Below are positions 40,243 through 48,729 of a DNA stretch of 64,000 nucleotides, piece after piece. The DNA comes from Muricoccus pecuniae. GTDB lineage: Bacteria > Pseudomonadota > Alphaproteobacteria > Acetobacterales > Acetobacteraceae. The stretch lies in assembly GCF_014199205.1 (NCBI RefSeq), contig NZ_JACIJD010000004.1, positions 1-64,000 of the forward strand, given 5' to 3'. Made by a program: the position numbers and the translations under genes. Within the stretch, counting starts at the first letter, position 1, and every line of letters starts with the position of its first letter. The notes below the pieces were generated by a model. That model made no database searches. It was not told where the DNA came from and worked only from the letters and a program-made list of their open reading frames with translations.

Positions 40243-41310
40243 ATGCAGCAAGCCTCGCTCGACTTCCTGAAATCCCTGCTGGACGCGCCTTCGCCCAGCG
40301 GCTTCGAGCGCCCGGTGGCGGAGCTGTACCGCAGGCGCGCCGGGGATCATGCCGACAAGGTGACCACGGACGTCCACGGCAACGTCATCGCCATCATCAA
40401 CCCGGACGCGCGGGTGCGGATCATGCTCGCCGGGCACATGGACGAGATCGGCTTCATCATCCACCACATCAGCGAGGAAGGGCTGCTCCACTTCATGCCC
40501 ATCGGCGGGCATGACAGCATCGTGCCGGTCGGGCAGGTGGTCTGGGTCCACGGGCGGGAGCGCGTGGCCGGCGCCATCGGGCGCAAGGCGATCCACCTCC
40601 TCGGCCCGGAGGAGGCGAAGAAGAAGCCGGGCATCAGCGAGCTGTGGATCGACATCGGCGCCTCCTCCCGCAAGGAGGCGGAGAGCGTCGTCTCCCTCGG
40701 CGACGTGGCGACCTTCCAGTTCTCCTTCCAGCAGCTGATGGGGGACCGCGTGGTCGGGCGCGGGCTGGACAACCGCGCGGGTCTCTTCATCGTCTCCGAG
40801 GCGCTGCGCCTGCTGCGGGAGGAGGGCGGCCTCGCTCCCGGCGTCGGTGTCTACGCCCTCGGCACGGTGCAGGAGGAGATCGGCTCCCGCGGCGCGCAGA
40901 CCTCGACGGCCGAGATCAAGCCACTGCTGGGGCTGGCCGTGGATATGGAGCACGCCATCGACTATCCCGGCGTGAGCGCGGCCGAGTTCGGCGCGCTCGA
41001 CCTCGGTGCCGGGCCGAGCCTCCTGCGCGGCGCGAACGCCAACCCCGTCCTCTTCGACCTCGTCCGCCGGGCGGCGGCGGAGGACGGCATCCCCCTCCAG
41101 ATCCGCGTGGCTCCCAGCGGCACGCCGACGGATGCGAGCGCCATGCAGATCACCGGCGCCGCCACCGCCACGGGGCTGCTCGGCATCCCGCTGCGCTACA
41201 TGCACACGCCCTGCGAGGTGCTGAGCCTGTCGGACCTGGAGAACTGCGCCCGGCTGATGGCCGCCACCTGCCGCCGCGTGACGGAGGGGATGGACTTCAC
41301 GCCCTGGTAG
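40243..41310 (+). CDS. M42-family aminopeptidase / endoglucanase-like hydrolase
   Basis: 355 residues. Metal ligands of the M42 family are visible in MLAGHMDEIGFIIHHI (His, Asp), VVGRGLDNRAGLFIV (Asp), TVQEEIGSRGAQTS (catalytic Glu pair), GLAVDMEHAI (Asp) and RYMHTPCEVLSL (final His). LDFLKSLLDAPSPSGFERPV is the typical N-terminus and supports the ATG at 40243. These dinuclear enzymes form tetrahedral dodecamers and cleave N-terminal residues from peptides; some relatives are misnamed cellulases. It is cytoplasmic. An 89-base gap separates it from the receptor gene that follows. Confidence 0.92.
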   Translation: MQQASLDFLKSLLDAPSPSGFERPVAELYRRRAGDHADKVTTDVHGNVIAIINPDARVRIMLAGHMDEIGFIIHHISEEGLLHFMPIGGHDSIVPVGQVVWVHGRERVAGAIGRKAIHLLGPEEAKKKPGISELWIDIGASSRKEAESVVSLGDVATFQFSFQQLMGDRVVGRGLDNRAGLFIVSEALRLLREEGGLAPGVGVYALGTVQEEIGSRGAQTSTAEIKPLLGLAVDMEHAIDYPGVSAAEFGALDLGAGPSLLRGANANPVLFDLVRRAAAEDGIPLQIRVAPSGTPTDASAMQITGAATATGLLGIPLRYMHTPCEVLSLSDLENCARLMAATCRRVTEGMDFTPW

Positions 41311-41399
41311 GGCAACGCGCTCCCCCGTTGCGTGCGCGGGGGCGGGCGCGCAACCTCCCCCGCGGACAGCCGGGAATCGGCGCCGGAGGAGGACCGCTC

Positions 41400-42383
41400 A
41401 TGACCATCACCCGCCGCATCGCAGGGAAGGCCGCCCTGGCCGCGCCCGCGCTTCTTCTCGCGCGCCCCTCCCTCGCCCAGGGCAACTTCCCCAGCCGCGC
41501 CGTGCGGATCGTCGTGCCCTACACGCCGGGCGGCGTCTCCGACATCACCGCGCGGCTGATCGCGGAACCCCTTGCCGCCCAGTGGGGCCAACCCGTGCCG
41601 GTGGAGAACCGTGCGGGGGCGGACGGCATCATCGGGACGGAGGTGGTGGCGAAGTCCACGCCGGACGGCCACACCCTCGCCCTCGTTTCCGTCGGGCACC
41701 CCGTGAACGCGGCCTATTACCGCCTGCCCTACGACACGATGAGGGACTTCTCCTTCGTCACCCTCACCACGCGCACGCCGCTGGTGATCGTCGCCGGCAA
41801 GAACTTCGCTCCCTCCACCCCGGCCGAGCTGGTGGCGCGGGCGAAGGACTCCCGCGCGGCCCCCGTCACCTTCGCCGGCACGGGCGGGGTGGTGCGCCTG
41901 GCGCCGATCCTCTTCGCCCAGCGCGCGGGGATCGAGCTGACCTACGTGCCCTATCGCGGCTCCACCCAGGCGCATCCGGACATCATGGCCGGGCGGGTGG
42001 ACATCATGTTCGACACGGTGCCGGCGGCGCTGGCCCATATCCAGTCCGGCAACTTCAAGGCGATCGCCACCACCGGCGCCGCCCGCGCGCCGCAGCTGCC
42101 CGACGTGCCGACGGTGGGCGAGGCCTTCATGCCCGGCTTCGAGGCCTCGACCTGGGGCATGGTGATGGGCCCCGCCAACATCCCCGCCCCCGTGCTGGCC
42201 AAGCTCTCGGCCGATTGCGGCGCGGCGGTGATGCTCCCCGACGTCGTCGCCCGACACGCGACCCTCGGCGCCGAGGTCGTGCGCTCCACCCCGGAGGAGA
42301 CGCGGCGCTTCGTGCAGGCGGAGCTGGAGAAGTGGGGCGACGCCGCGCGCAAGGCGGGCATCCAGCCCCAATCCGCGGGTTGA
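41400..42383 (+). CDS. Bug-family tripartite tricarboxylate transporter substrate-binding protein
   Basis: 327 residues. The signal MTITRRIAGKAALAAPALLL with LARPSLAQG has a twin-Arg-like start. Bug blocks: FPSRAVRIVVPYTPGGVSDI, VPVENRAGADGIIGTEVVAK, LTYVPYRGSTQAHPDIMAGR and IATTGAARAPQLPDVPTVGE. The protein is a periplasmic receptor for a carboxylate-like solute. No TctA/TctB membrane genes are nearby; orphan Bug receptors are numerous in Acetobacteraceae and Burkholderiales. GGAGGAGG stands shortly before the ATG. It is 28 bases from the next binding-protein gene. Confidence 0.93.
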   Translation: MTITRRIAGKAALAAPALLLARPSLAQGNFPSRAVRIVVPYTPGGVSDITARLIAEPLAAQWGQPVPVENRAGADGIIGTEVVAKSTPDGHTLALVSVGHPVNAAYYRLPYDTMRDFSFVTLTTRTPLVIVAGKNFAPSTPAELVARAKDSRAAPVTFAGTGGVVRLAPILFAQRAGIELTYVPYRGSTQAHPDIMAGRVDIMFDTVPAALAHIQSGNFKAIATTGAARAPQLPDVPTVGEAFMPGFEASTWGMVMGPANIPAPVLAKLSADCGAAVMLPDVVARHATLGAEVVRSTPEETRRFVQAELEKWGDAARKAGIQPQSAG

Positions 42384-42411
42384 GCGCCGGCCCGGCCAGA
42401 GGAGGGGCAGC

Positions 42412-43218
42412 ATGCCTCATCGCCGCCACGCAGTCCTCGGCCTCGCCGGGCTCGCCCTGATGGCCCACGGCGCCGCGCGGGCGGAGGCCCCGCCGGCCGA
42501 GGTCGTCCGCAGCCTCGCCCCGAGCGGGACGCTGCGGGTGGCCATCAACTTCGGCAACCCCGTCCTTGCCCAGCCCGACCCGGCGACGGGGGCGCCGCGC
42601 GGCGTCTCGGCCGAGCTCGCGGCGGAGCTGGGGCGGCGCCTCGGCGTGCCGCTGGAGTTCGTCACCTATGACAGCGCGGGGAAGGTGACCGATGCGGGGA
42701 AGCAGGGAGCCTGGGACCTGTGCTTCCTCGCCATCGACCCCGTCCGCGCCGCCGGCATCCTCTTCACCGCGCCTTATGTGGTGATCGAGGGCACCTACAT
42801 GGTGCGGGAGGCCTCCCCCCTGCGCTCGGTCGAGGAGGTGGACCGGCCGGGGACGCGCGTCGCGGTCGGCCGCGGCAGCGCCTACGACCTCTATCTCACC
42901 CGCGCCCTGAAGAGCGCGGAGCTCCGGCGCGCGCCCAGCTCCCCGGAAGCGGTCGAGCTGTTCCTGCGCGAAGGGCTGGAGGCCGCGGCCGGGGTGAAGC
43001 AGCCGCTGGTCGCCTATGCCGCCGCCAATCCCGGGATGCGCGTGATCCCCGGGCGCTTCATGGTGATCGAGCAGGCCATCGGCATCCCCGCGGGCCGGGA
43101 CGTCGCCCTTCCCTGGCTCCGCGCCTTCGTGGAGGAGATGAAGGCCTCCGGCTTCGTCGCCCGCGCCCTGGCGGCGAGCGGCCAGGGCGATGCGGAGGTC
43201 GCCCCGCCCGCCCGCTAG
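42412..43218 (+). CDS. ABC-type polar amino acid-like solute-binding protein (SBP family 3)
   Basis: 268 residues. After the signal (RRHAVLGLAGLALMAHGAAR) comes the SBP_bac_3 opening LAPSGTLRVAINFGNPVLAQ, then GVSAELAAELGRRLGVPLEF, FTAPYVVIEGTYMVRE and VAVGRGSAYDLYLTRALK. The fold binds amino acids or small acids in the periplasm. Permease and ATPase genes are missing in the window, so the membrane partner is unknown. AGAGGAGGGGCAGC precedes the ATG. It is probably cotranscribed with the Bug receptor before it and perhaps with the PhzF gene after it. Confidence 0.9.
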   Translation: MPHRRHAVLGLAGLALMAHGAARAEAPPAEVVRSLAPSGTLRVAINFGNPVLAQPDPATGAPRGVSAELAAELGRRLGVPLEFVTYDSAGKVTDAGKQGAWDLCFLAIDPVRAAGILFTAPYVVIEGTYMVREASPLRSVEEVDRPGTRVAVGRGSAYDLYLTRALKSAELRRAPSSPEAVELFLREGLEAAAGVKQPLVAYAAANPGMRVIPGRFMVIEQAIGIPAGRDVALPWLRAFVEEMKASGFVARALAASGQGDAEVAPPAR

Positions 43219-43335
43219 GCCCGGCACACGCCCCGCCGCCGATGGCCGCCGCGCCGCGCAGGGACCGGGCTTCCCGGGCCGCGCAAAGGGGCGATGCCGG
43301 CGGTTGAACCACCACCAGGAGCGCCGGGAGGACCG

Positions 43336-44220
43336 ATGCGCCGCTACCCCTTCGTCACCGTGGACGTGTTCACGGACCGCCGCTTCGGCGGCAACCCGCT
43401 CGCCGTCTTCCCCGACGCGCGCGGCCTGTCGGACGCCGAGATGCAGGCCCTCGCCGCCGAGTTCAACCTGAGCGAGACCACCTTCGTCCTGCCGCCCGAG
43501 GACCCCGCCCACACCGCCCGCGTGCGGATCTTCACCCGCAAGTACGAGATGCCCTTCGCCGGCCACCCGAATGTCGGCACGGGCTTCGTGCTGGGAGGCT
43601 CCTCCGGCGCGGACCGGCTTCTCTTCGAGGAGATCGCGGGGCTGGTGGAGGTGGGGGTGGAGCGCGACGCGAAGGGAGGGGTCACCGGCGCCACCATCGC
43701 CGCCCCGCAGCCCCTGACGACCGGCGAGCGCTTCGACCCCGCCGCGATCGCCGCCCTGGCCGGGCTCGACCCCGCGGAGATCCGCGCGGGGGCCCATCAG
43801 CCGGTCCATGCGGGCACCGGCAACCCCTTCATCATCGCCGAGGCCGCGCCCGAGGCCCTCTCCCGCGCCCTGCCCGACACCGCCGCCTTCCGGCGAATGG
43901 CGGATGCCCATCCCGGCCTCGGGGGCCGCGCCAGCCTCTATCTCTACGCCCATGACGGGCCGGGCCGGGTCCGCGCGCGCATGTTCGCCCCGCTCGGCGG
44001 CACGGTGGAGGACGCGGCGACGGGCAGCGCAGCCACCCCCCTCGCCGCCCTTCTTCTCTCCCTGACCGACGCGTCCGAGGCGCGGCTGGACATCTCCCAG
44101 GGCACCGAAATGGGCCGCCCGAGCCTTCTCCGCACCACCGCCCGGCGGGGCGCGGACGGCATCCGCGCCACGGTCGGGGGCGGCTGCGTGCCGGTGCTGC
44201 GGGGCGAGGCAAATCTCTGA
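43336..44220 (+). CDS. PhzF-family isomerase/epimerase-like protein
   Basis: 294 residues. Two DAP-epimerase-like halves are seen: VDVFTDRRFGGNPLAVFPDA with the catalytic Glu47 in NLSETTFVL and MPFAGHPNVGTGFVL, then FAPLGGTVEDAATGSAATPL in the second half. PhzF proteins act as isomerases on aromatic-acid-like substrates; the phenazine genes are absent, so this is one of the many PhzF homologues of unknown substrate. GGGAGGA six bases before the ATG at 43336 supports that start over the upstream one at 43294. Confidence 0.9.
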   Translation: MRRYPFVTVDVFTDRRFGGNPLAVFPDARGLSDAEMQALAAEFNLSETTFVLPPEDPAHTARVRIFTRKYEMPFAGHPNVGTGFVLGGSSGADRLLFEEIAGLVEVGVERDAKGGVTGATIAAPQPLTTGERFDPAAIAALAGLDPAEIRAGAHQPVHAGTGNPFIIAEAAPEALSRALPDTAAFRRMADAHPGLGGRASLYLYAHDGPGRVRARMFAPLGGTVEDAATGSAATPLAALLLSLTDASEARLDISQGTEMGRPSLLRTTARRGADGIRATVGGGCVPVLRGEANL

Positions 44221-44253
44221 AAGTTTCCCTTCCGGACCTATCATTTACCTGTG

Positions 44254-46299
44254 ATGGTTGACATGGAACGGCCGGGGATGGCCTTGGCAGCCATGCGATT
44301 GCGTGACCCAGAGCGGGCGGCGGAGGCCGAGGCGCTCCTCCAAGCCCGCCTCGCCTCCGGCCGCTACCGGGACGCCGACGAGGCGCTCTGCGCGGCGCTG
44401 CGGCTGCTGGAGGCGCAGGAGCGCGGCGGCGCCGACACGCGCGAGACCTTCCGCCAGGACCTCGACGCGCTGCTGCGCGATCTCTCGGATCCCGTGGAGG
44501 CCATGGCCGCCGCCGCCGGCATGCTCGGCCGCGCGCTCGGCATCTCCCGCGCGGGCTATGGCGAGATCGACCTGGCAGGCGGGACCGTGCGCGTCGAGCG
44601 CGACTGGACGGACGGCTCGGTGGCCGGCCTCGCCGACACCCCCCGCCCGCTGGCCGCCTTCGGCCCCACCCTGGTCGCGGAGCTGCGCGCCGGGCGGACC
44701 GTGGTGATCGAGGATTTCAGGACCGATCCGCGCACGCAGGGCAGGGCGAGCCAGGTGGCCTGGGAGAGCATCGGCGCCCGCGCCCTGGTCGTGGCGCCGC
44801 TGGTCAAGGCCGGCCGGCTGACCGCCACCCTCTACGCCCACGAATCCAGGCCCCGTCGCTGGACGGCCGAGGAGGCCGGGCTGGTGCGCGAGGTGGCCGA
44901 CCGGACCTGGGACGCGGTCGGCCGCGCCCGCGCCGAGGCCGCGCTGCGCGAGAGCGAGGAGCGCTACCGCACCCTCTTCGACCTCGCCCCCTTCGCCCTC
45001 ATCATCATCGACCCCACGACGCACCAAGTGCTGGACGTCAATGCCCATGCCTGCGAGGCCTATGGCTACTCGCGGGAGGAGTTCGCGCGGCTCACGATCC
45101 GGGACCTCGACACCCTCGCCGACAGCGACGCCATCCGGGCGCGGGCCCGCGCGGGCACGATCCGCCCCGGCCTCCAGGGCTTCGAGGCCCGCCACCGCAC
45201 CCGGAGCGGCGAGCTCCGCGACGTGCTCGTGCGCGTGCAAGGCATGCGCCTGGCCGGGCGGGACGTGACCTATGGCGCGCATTTCGACATCACGGAGCAG
45301 AAGGCCGCCGAGGCCGCGCTGCGCGCGAGCAATGCGAGGCTGCGCCTGGCGATCGAGGCCGCGCGGCTCAGCACCTGGGAGTACGACATCCTCCGCGGCG
45401 CTGGTACCCGCGCGGGGCCCCTCACCCGCGTGCTGCCCGCCGTGCCGTCCGACAGGGAGTTCGAGTTCAGGTCCTGGCTGGACGCCATCCACCCCGAGGA
45501 CCGGCCGGAGGCGAAGGCGAAGTTCAGCGCCGCCGCCCGGGGCGAGGCGGCGCGCTTCGAGGCGGAGTTCCGGGTCCGGCGCCCGAATGGCGAATGGGCC
45601 TGGGTCAGCTCCTTCGGCGCCGTGGTCGAGCACGACCCCGCCACCGGCGCCCCCAGCCGCATCGCGGGCGTCGCCCAGGACATCACCGAGCGAAAGGCCT
45701 CCGAGGAGCGGCGGCTCCTGCTGATGCGGGAGGTGGACCACCGGGCGAAGAACGCGCTCTCGGTGGTGCAGGCGGCGCTGCGGCTGACGCGGGCCGCCGA
45801 CCTCCCCTCCTACCGCCAGGCCATCGAGGGCCGCGTGGCGGCCATGGCGCGCGCCCAGACCCTCCTGGCCGAGGACCGCTGGGCGGGCGCCGACCTTCGC
45901 GCCCTTCTCTCGGGCGAGGTGGGCCCCTTCCTCGGGGGCGACGGCCGGCGGGCCCAGCTGGAGGGCGAGCCGGTCATGCTGCCCGCGAGCGCCGCCCAGC
46001 CCCTCGCCATGGCGGTGCACGAGTTGGCGACGAATGCGACGAAGCACGGCGCCCTCTCCGTGCCGGGCGGGCAGGTGCGGATCGACTGGACGCTCCGGGA
46101 CGGCACGCTGAGCCTGCGCTGGGCCGAGACGGGCGGCCCGCCCCTCGCAGCCCCGCCCGAGGGGCGCGGCTTCGGCTCGCGGGTGCTGGACGGCACCATG
46201 CGCCAGCAGCTCGGCGGCACCGTGGCGCTGGACTGGGCCAGGACGGGGCTGGTCTGCGACATCGCCCTTCCCCTCCGCGGGGTCCGGGCCGGGCGCTGA
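44254..46299 (+). CDS. HWE-family sensor histidine kinase with ParD-like N-terminal segment
   Basis: 681 residues from ATG 44254; a GTG stands directly before it. Residues about 24-56 (LLQARLASGRYRDADEALCA, then ALRLLEAQE) look like a ParD-type ribbon-helix-helix segment. A GAF domain (about 62-225), two PAS domains (about 232-350 and 352-485) and an HWE/HisKA_2 kinase core follow: phospho-acceptor His496 in EVDHRAKNALSVVQAAL, then HELATNATKHGAL as the N box and GFGSRVLDG late. There are no membrane helices, so it is a soluble sensor. The second PAS may bind a cofactor; this is not determinable. It ends 21 bases from the convergent gluQ gene. A short GC hairpin (46300-46314) lies between them without a T-run. 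Confidence 0.88.
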   Translation: MVDMERPGMALAAMRLRDPERAAEAEALLQARLASGRYRDADEALCAALRLLEAQERGGADTRETFRQDLDALLRDLSDPVEAMAAAAGMLGRALGISRAGYGEIDLAGGTVRVERDWTDGSVAGLADTPRPLAAFGPTLVAELRAGRTVVIEDFRTDPRTQGRASQVAWESIGARALVVAPLVKAGRLTATLYAHESRPRRWTAEEAGLVREVADRTWDAVGRARAEAALRESEERYRTLFDLAPFALIIIDPTTHQVLDVNAHACEAYGYSREEFARLTIRDLDTLADSDAIRARARAGTIRPGLQGFEARHRTRSGELRDVLVRVQGMRLAGRDVTYGAHFDITEQKAAEAALRASNARLRLAIEAARLSTWEYDILRGAGTRAGPLTRVLPAVPSDREFEFRSWLDAIHPEDRPEAKAKFSAAARGEAARFEAEFRVRRPNGEWAWVSSFGAVVEHDPATGAPSRIAGVAQDITERKASEERRLLLMREVDHRAKNALSVVQAALRLTRAADLPSYRQAIEGRVAAMARAQTLLAEDRWAGADLRALLSGEVGPFLGGDGRRAQLEGEPVMLPASAAQPLAMAVHELATNATKHGALSVPGGQVRIDWTLRDGTLSLRWAETGGPPLAAPPEGRGFGSRVLDGTMRQQLGGTVALDWARTGLVCDIALPLRGVRAGR

Positions 46300-46320
46300 G
46301 GGCGCCGGGCGCCCCCCCAA

Positions 46321-47193
46321 TCAGCCCCCGGCCATGGCGATCACCTCGGCCGCGCTCCGCCCGGCCGCGCGCAGCTCCCGCAGCGCGGGCGCCCCGTCCC
46401 GCTTGGCCAGCCGCCTGCCGTCGGGGCCGAGCAGCAGGCGGTGGTGGCGATAGGCGGGGGCGGGCCAGCCCATCAGCGCCTGGATCAGCCGGTGCAGCTC
46501 GGTCGCGGGCTTCAGATCCTCCCCCCGCGTCACCAGCGTCACGCCCCCGAGCGCGTCGTCATGGGTGACGCAGAGATGGTAGGAGGCGGGGGTGTCCTTG
46601 CGCGCGAGCACCGCGTCCCCGAAGCGGGCGGGATCGCAGCGCAGAGGGCCCTCGCCCACCTCCTCGAAAAGGAGCGGCCCGCCCGCCTCCGCCAGCGCCG
46701 CCGCCATGTCCAGCCGCAGGGCGTAGACCTCGCCCGAGGCGATGCGCGCCTCCCGCTCCGCCGTGGAGAGGCGGCGGCAGGTGCCGGGATAGAGCACCCC
46801 TTCCGGCCCGTGCGGCGCGGCGCCGATCGCCGCCACCTCCCGCGCGATCTCGGCCCGGGTGCAGAAGCAGGGATAGAGGAGGCCGCGGGCGAGGAGGTTC
46901 TCCAGCACCGCGCGGTACTCCCCGAAGTGGCGGGACTGGACGCGCACGGGGCCGTCCGGCTCCAGCCCGAGCCAGGCGAGGTCCTCCAGCACGGCCTCGG
47001 TGAATTCCGGCCGGCAGCGCGTGCGGTCGATGTCCTCGATCCGGATGAGGAAGCGCCCGCCCGCCTCCCGCGCCGCGCGCCAGGCGATGAGGGCGGAATG
47101 CGCGTGGCCGAGATGGAGGAGGCCGGTGGGGCTGGGCGCGAAACGTGTGGTGGTATCTGTGGCGGCCGGGTAGGCCTTGGGGCTTGCTGCCAT
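46321..47193 (-). CDS. gluQ: Glutamyl-Q tRNA(Asp) synthetase
   Basis: 290 residues, the length of the truncated GluRS paralogue without an anticodon-binding domain. TRFAPSPTGLLHLGHAHSAL is the HIGH region, RFLIRIEDIDRTRCRPEF follows, CFCTRAE and YPGTCRR supply the zinc ligands, and RLAKRDGAP is the KMSKS equivalent. The enzyme attaches glutamate to queuosine of tRNA-Asp. The ATG at 47193 was chosen; a GTG at 47223 would add ten residues. It is divergent from the esterase gene 44 bases away. Confidence 0.93.
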   Translation of the reverse strand: MAASPKAYPAATDTTTRFAPSPTGLLHLGHAHSALIAWRAAREAGGRFLIRIEDIDRTRCRPEFTEAVLEDLAWLGLEPDGPVRVQSRHFGEYRAVLENLLARGLLYPCFCTRAEIAREVAAIGAAPHGPEGVLYPGTCRRLSTAEREARIASGEVYALRLDMAAALAEAGGPLLFEEVGEGPLRCDPARFGDAVLARKDTPASYHLCVTHDDALGGVTLVTRGEDLKPATELHRLIQALMGWPAPAYRHHRLLLGPDGRRLAKRDGAPALRELRAAGRSAAEVIAMAGG

Positions 47194-47237
47194 CGCGGCG
47201 CCCGGGTTAGCCGGGCGGGACACCGAAGGAAAGCGTC

Positions 47238-47903
47238 ATGGCAGAGCTGGACGGGCCCCGCTGGGGCCCCGCCTCGAAGGGCCGGGTGAGGCAGATCGTC
47301 TTCCTCCTCCACGGCGTCGGCGCCGACGGGAACGACCTGATCGACCTCGCCCCCCGCTGGGGCCAGGCCGTGCCGGAGGCGCTCTTCATCTCCCCCCACG
47401 CCCCCACCCCCTATCAGGGCGCGCCCTTCGGGAGGCAGTGGTTCGACCTGAGCGACCGCAGCCCCGCGCGGCTGGAGGCCGGGGTGCGCGCCGTCGCCCC
47501 CGTGCTGGATGCGGCCATCACGCGCGAATGCGCGGCGGCCGGCATCCCCGAGACCCATGTGATGCTGATGGGCTTCAGCCAGGGGGCCATGACCGCCCTG
47601 TTCTGCGGCCTGCGCCGGGCGACCCCGCCGGCCGCCATCCTTGCCTATTCCGGCCTTCTCCTCGGCCCCGAGTCCCTCGGCGCGGAGCTGCGCGGCCGCC
47701 CGCCCGTGCTGCTCGTCCATGGCGAGGCGGACGAGGTGGTGCCCGTGGCCGGCAGCCGCGCGGCGGAGCGGCAGCTCCGCGACGCCGGGGTGCCGGTGGA
47801 GGCCGTGTACTCTCCCCGCCTCGGCCACGGCATTGACGATGCGGGGCTTTCCGCCGGCGCCATCTCCCTCCAGCGCGCCGCGGCGGGGCTGCCGGGGATC
47901 TGA
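47238..47903 (+). CDS. Carboxylesterase / phospholipase family alpha-beta hydrolase
   Basis: 221 residues. IVFLLHGVGADGNDLIDLAP, the nucleophile elbow LMGFSQGAMTALF (Ser), the acid in VLLVHGEADEVVPV (Asp) and SPRLGHGID (His) make a complete triad of the YpfH/Est family. It is cytoplasmic, with no signal peptide. It hydrolyses short-chain esters or lysophospholipids in related enzymes; the natural substrate is unknown. Confidence 0.92.
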   Translation: MAELDGPRWGPASKGRVRQIVFLLHGVGADGNDLIDLAPRWGQAVPEALFISPHAPTPYQGAPFGRQWFDLSDRSPARLEAGVRAVAPVLDAAITRECAAAGIPETHVMLMGFSQGAMTALFCGLRRATPPAAILAYSGLLLGPESLGAELRGRPPVLLVHGEADEVVPVAGSRAAERQLRDAGVPVEAVYSPRLGHGIDDAGLSAGAISLQRAAAGLPGI

Positions 47904-48156
47904 GCGCGGCGGGCGTTGCGTGACGTTCCCATGAAGCAGGGGGAGGCGCGAGTTGCGCCCCCCGCGAGCGGCTGCCATCCTCCCCCCGTTCGGGGCGGCG
48001 CCGCGTGAGCTGGGGCCCGACCGCCCGGCCGAGCCCCAGGGATGGTGGTGCCGCGCCTCCGGCAAGGAGAGGCGCGTGCCAGACGGATTACACGCGAGCG
48101 GAATACACGGCGGGTCAGGGCTCGGCGGGGGTTGCGGCGATCTTCCCGGCTTCGGC

Positions 48157-48717
48157 ATGCCCCTGGGCGGCCGGTCCTTCCCCGCCCTCGTGCTGAACGC
48201 GGACTTCCGCCCGCTCTCCTATTTCCCGCTCTCCATCTGGTCCTGGCAGGACGCGGTGAAGGCGGTCTTCCTCGACCGGGTCTCCGTGCTGAACGAGTAC
48301 GAGACGGAGGTCCACTCCACGAGCCTGACGATGCGCCTGCCGAGCGTGATCGCGCTGAAGGAGTACATCCCCGCCGCGCGCCGCCCGGCCTTCACCCGCT
48401 TCAACGTCTTCCTGCGGGACCGCTTCGCCTGCCAGTACTGCGGGCTGGAGCGCCCGGCGCCGGATCTCACCTTCGACCACGTCATCCCCCGCAGCCGCGG
48501 CGGGCGCACGACCTGGGAGAACGTCGTCGCCGCCTGCGGGCCCTGCAACCTACGGAAGGGCTCGAAGCTGCCACGGGAGATCGGGATGCATCCCCGCAAC
48601 CGCCCGCGCCAGCCGACGAGCTGGGAGCTGCAGGAGAACGGCCGCGCCTTCCCGCCGAACCACCTGCACGAGAGCTGGCGCGACTACCTCTACTGGGATT
48701 CCGAGCTGGAGAGCTGA
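48157..48717 (+). CDS. HNH endonuclease
   Basis: 186 residues from ATG 48157, where similarity to the family begins (FPALVLNADFRPLSYFPLSI). A GTG at 48076 is in frame and has AAGGAG six bases ahead, so a 27-residue longer protein is possible. The HNH domain has CQYCGLERPAPDLTFDHVIP, SRGGRTTWENVVAACGPCN, with zinc cysteines and the catalytic DH. The C-terminal WELQENGRAFPPNHLHESWR is conserved in alphaproteobacterial relatives. The family is chromosomal and probably not a restriction enzyme; its role is unknown. The 253 bases before the ATG hold no other gene. Confidence 0.88.
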   Translation: MPLGGRSFPALVLNADFRPLSYFPLSIWSWQDAVKAVFLDRVSVLNEYETEVHSTSLTMRLPSVIALKEYIPAARRPAFTRFNVFLRDRFACQYCGLERPAPDLTFDHVIPRSRGGRTTWENVVAACGPCNLRKGSKLPREIGMHPRNRPRQPTSWELQENGRAFPPNHLHESWRDYLYWDSELES

Positions 48718-48729
48718 GGCCCCGGTGCC

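Noticed and set aside
44254-44420. A free-standing ParD antitoxin gene fused by a missed stop
   Set aside because: The frame runs without interruption into the GAF domain and no ParE-like toxin is present, so it is treated as a domain of the kinase.
46300-46314. GC hairpin between the HWE kinase and gluQ as a terminator
   Set aside because: Stem of only six pairs with a three-base loop and no T-run on either strand.
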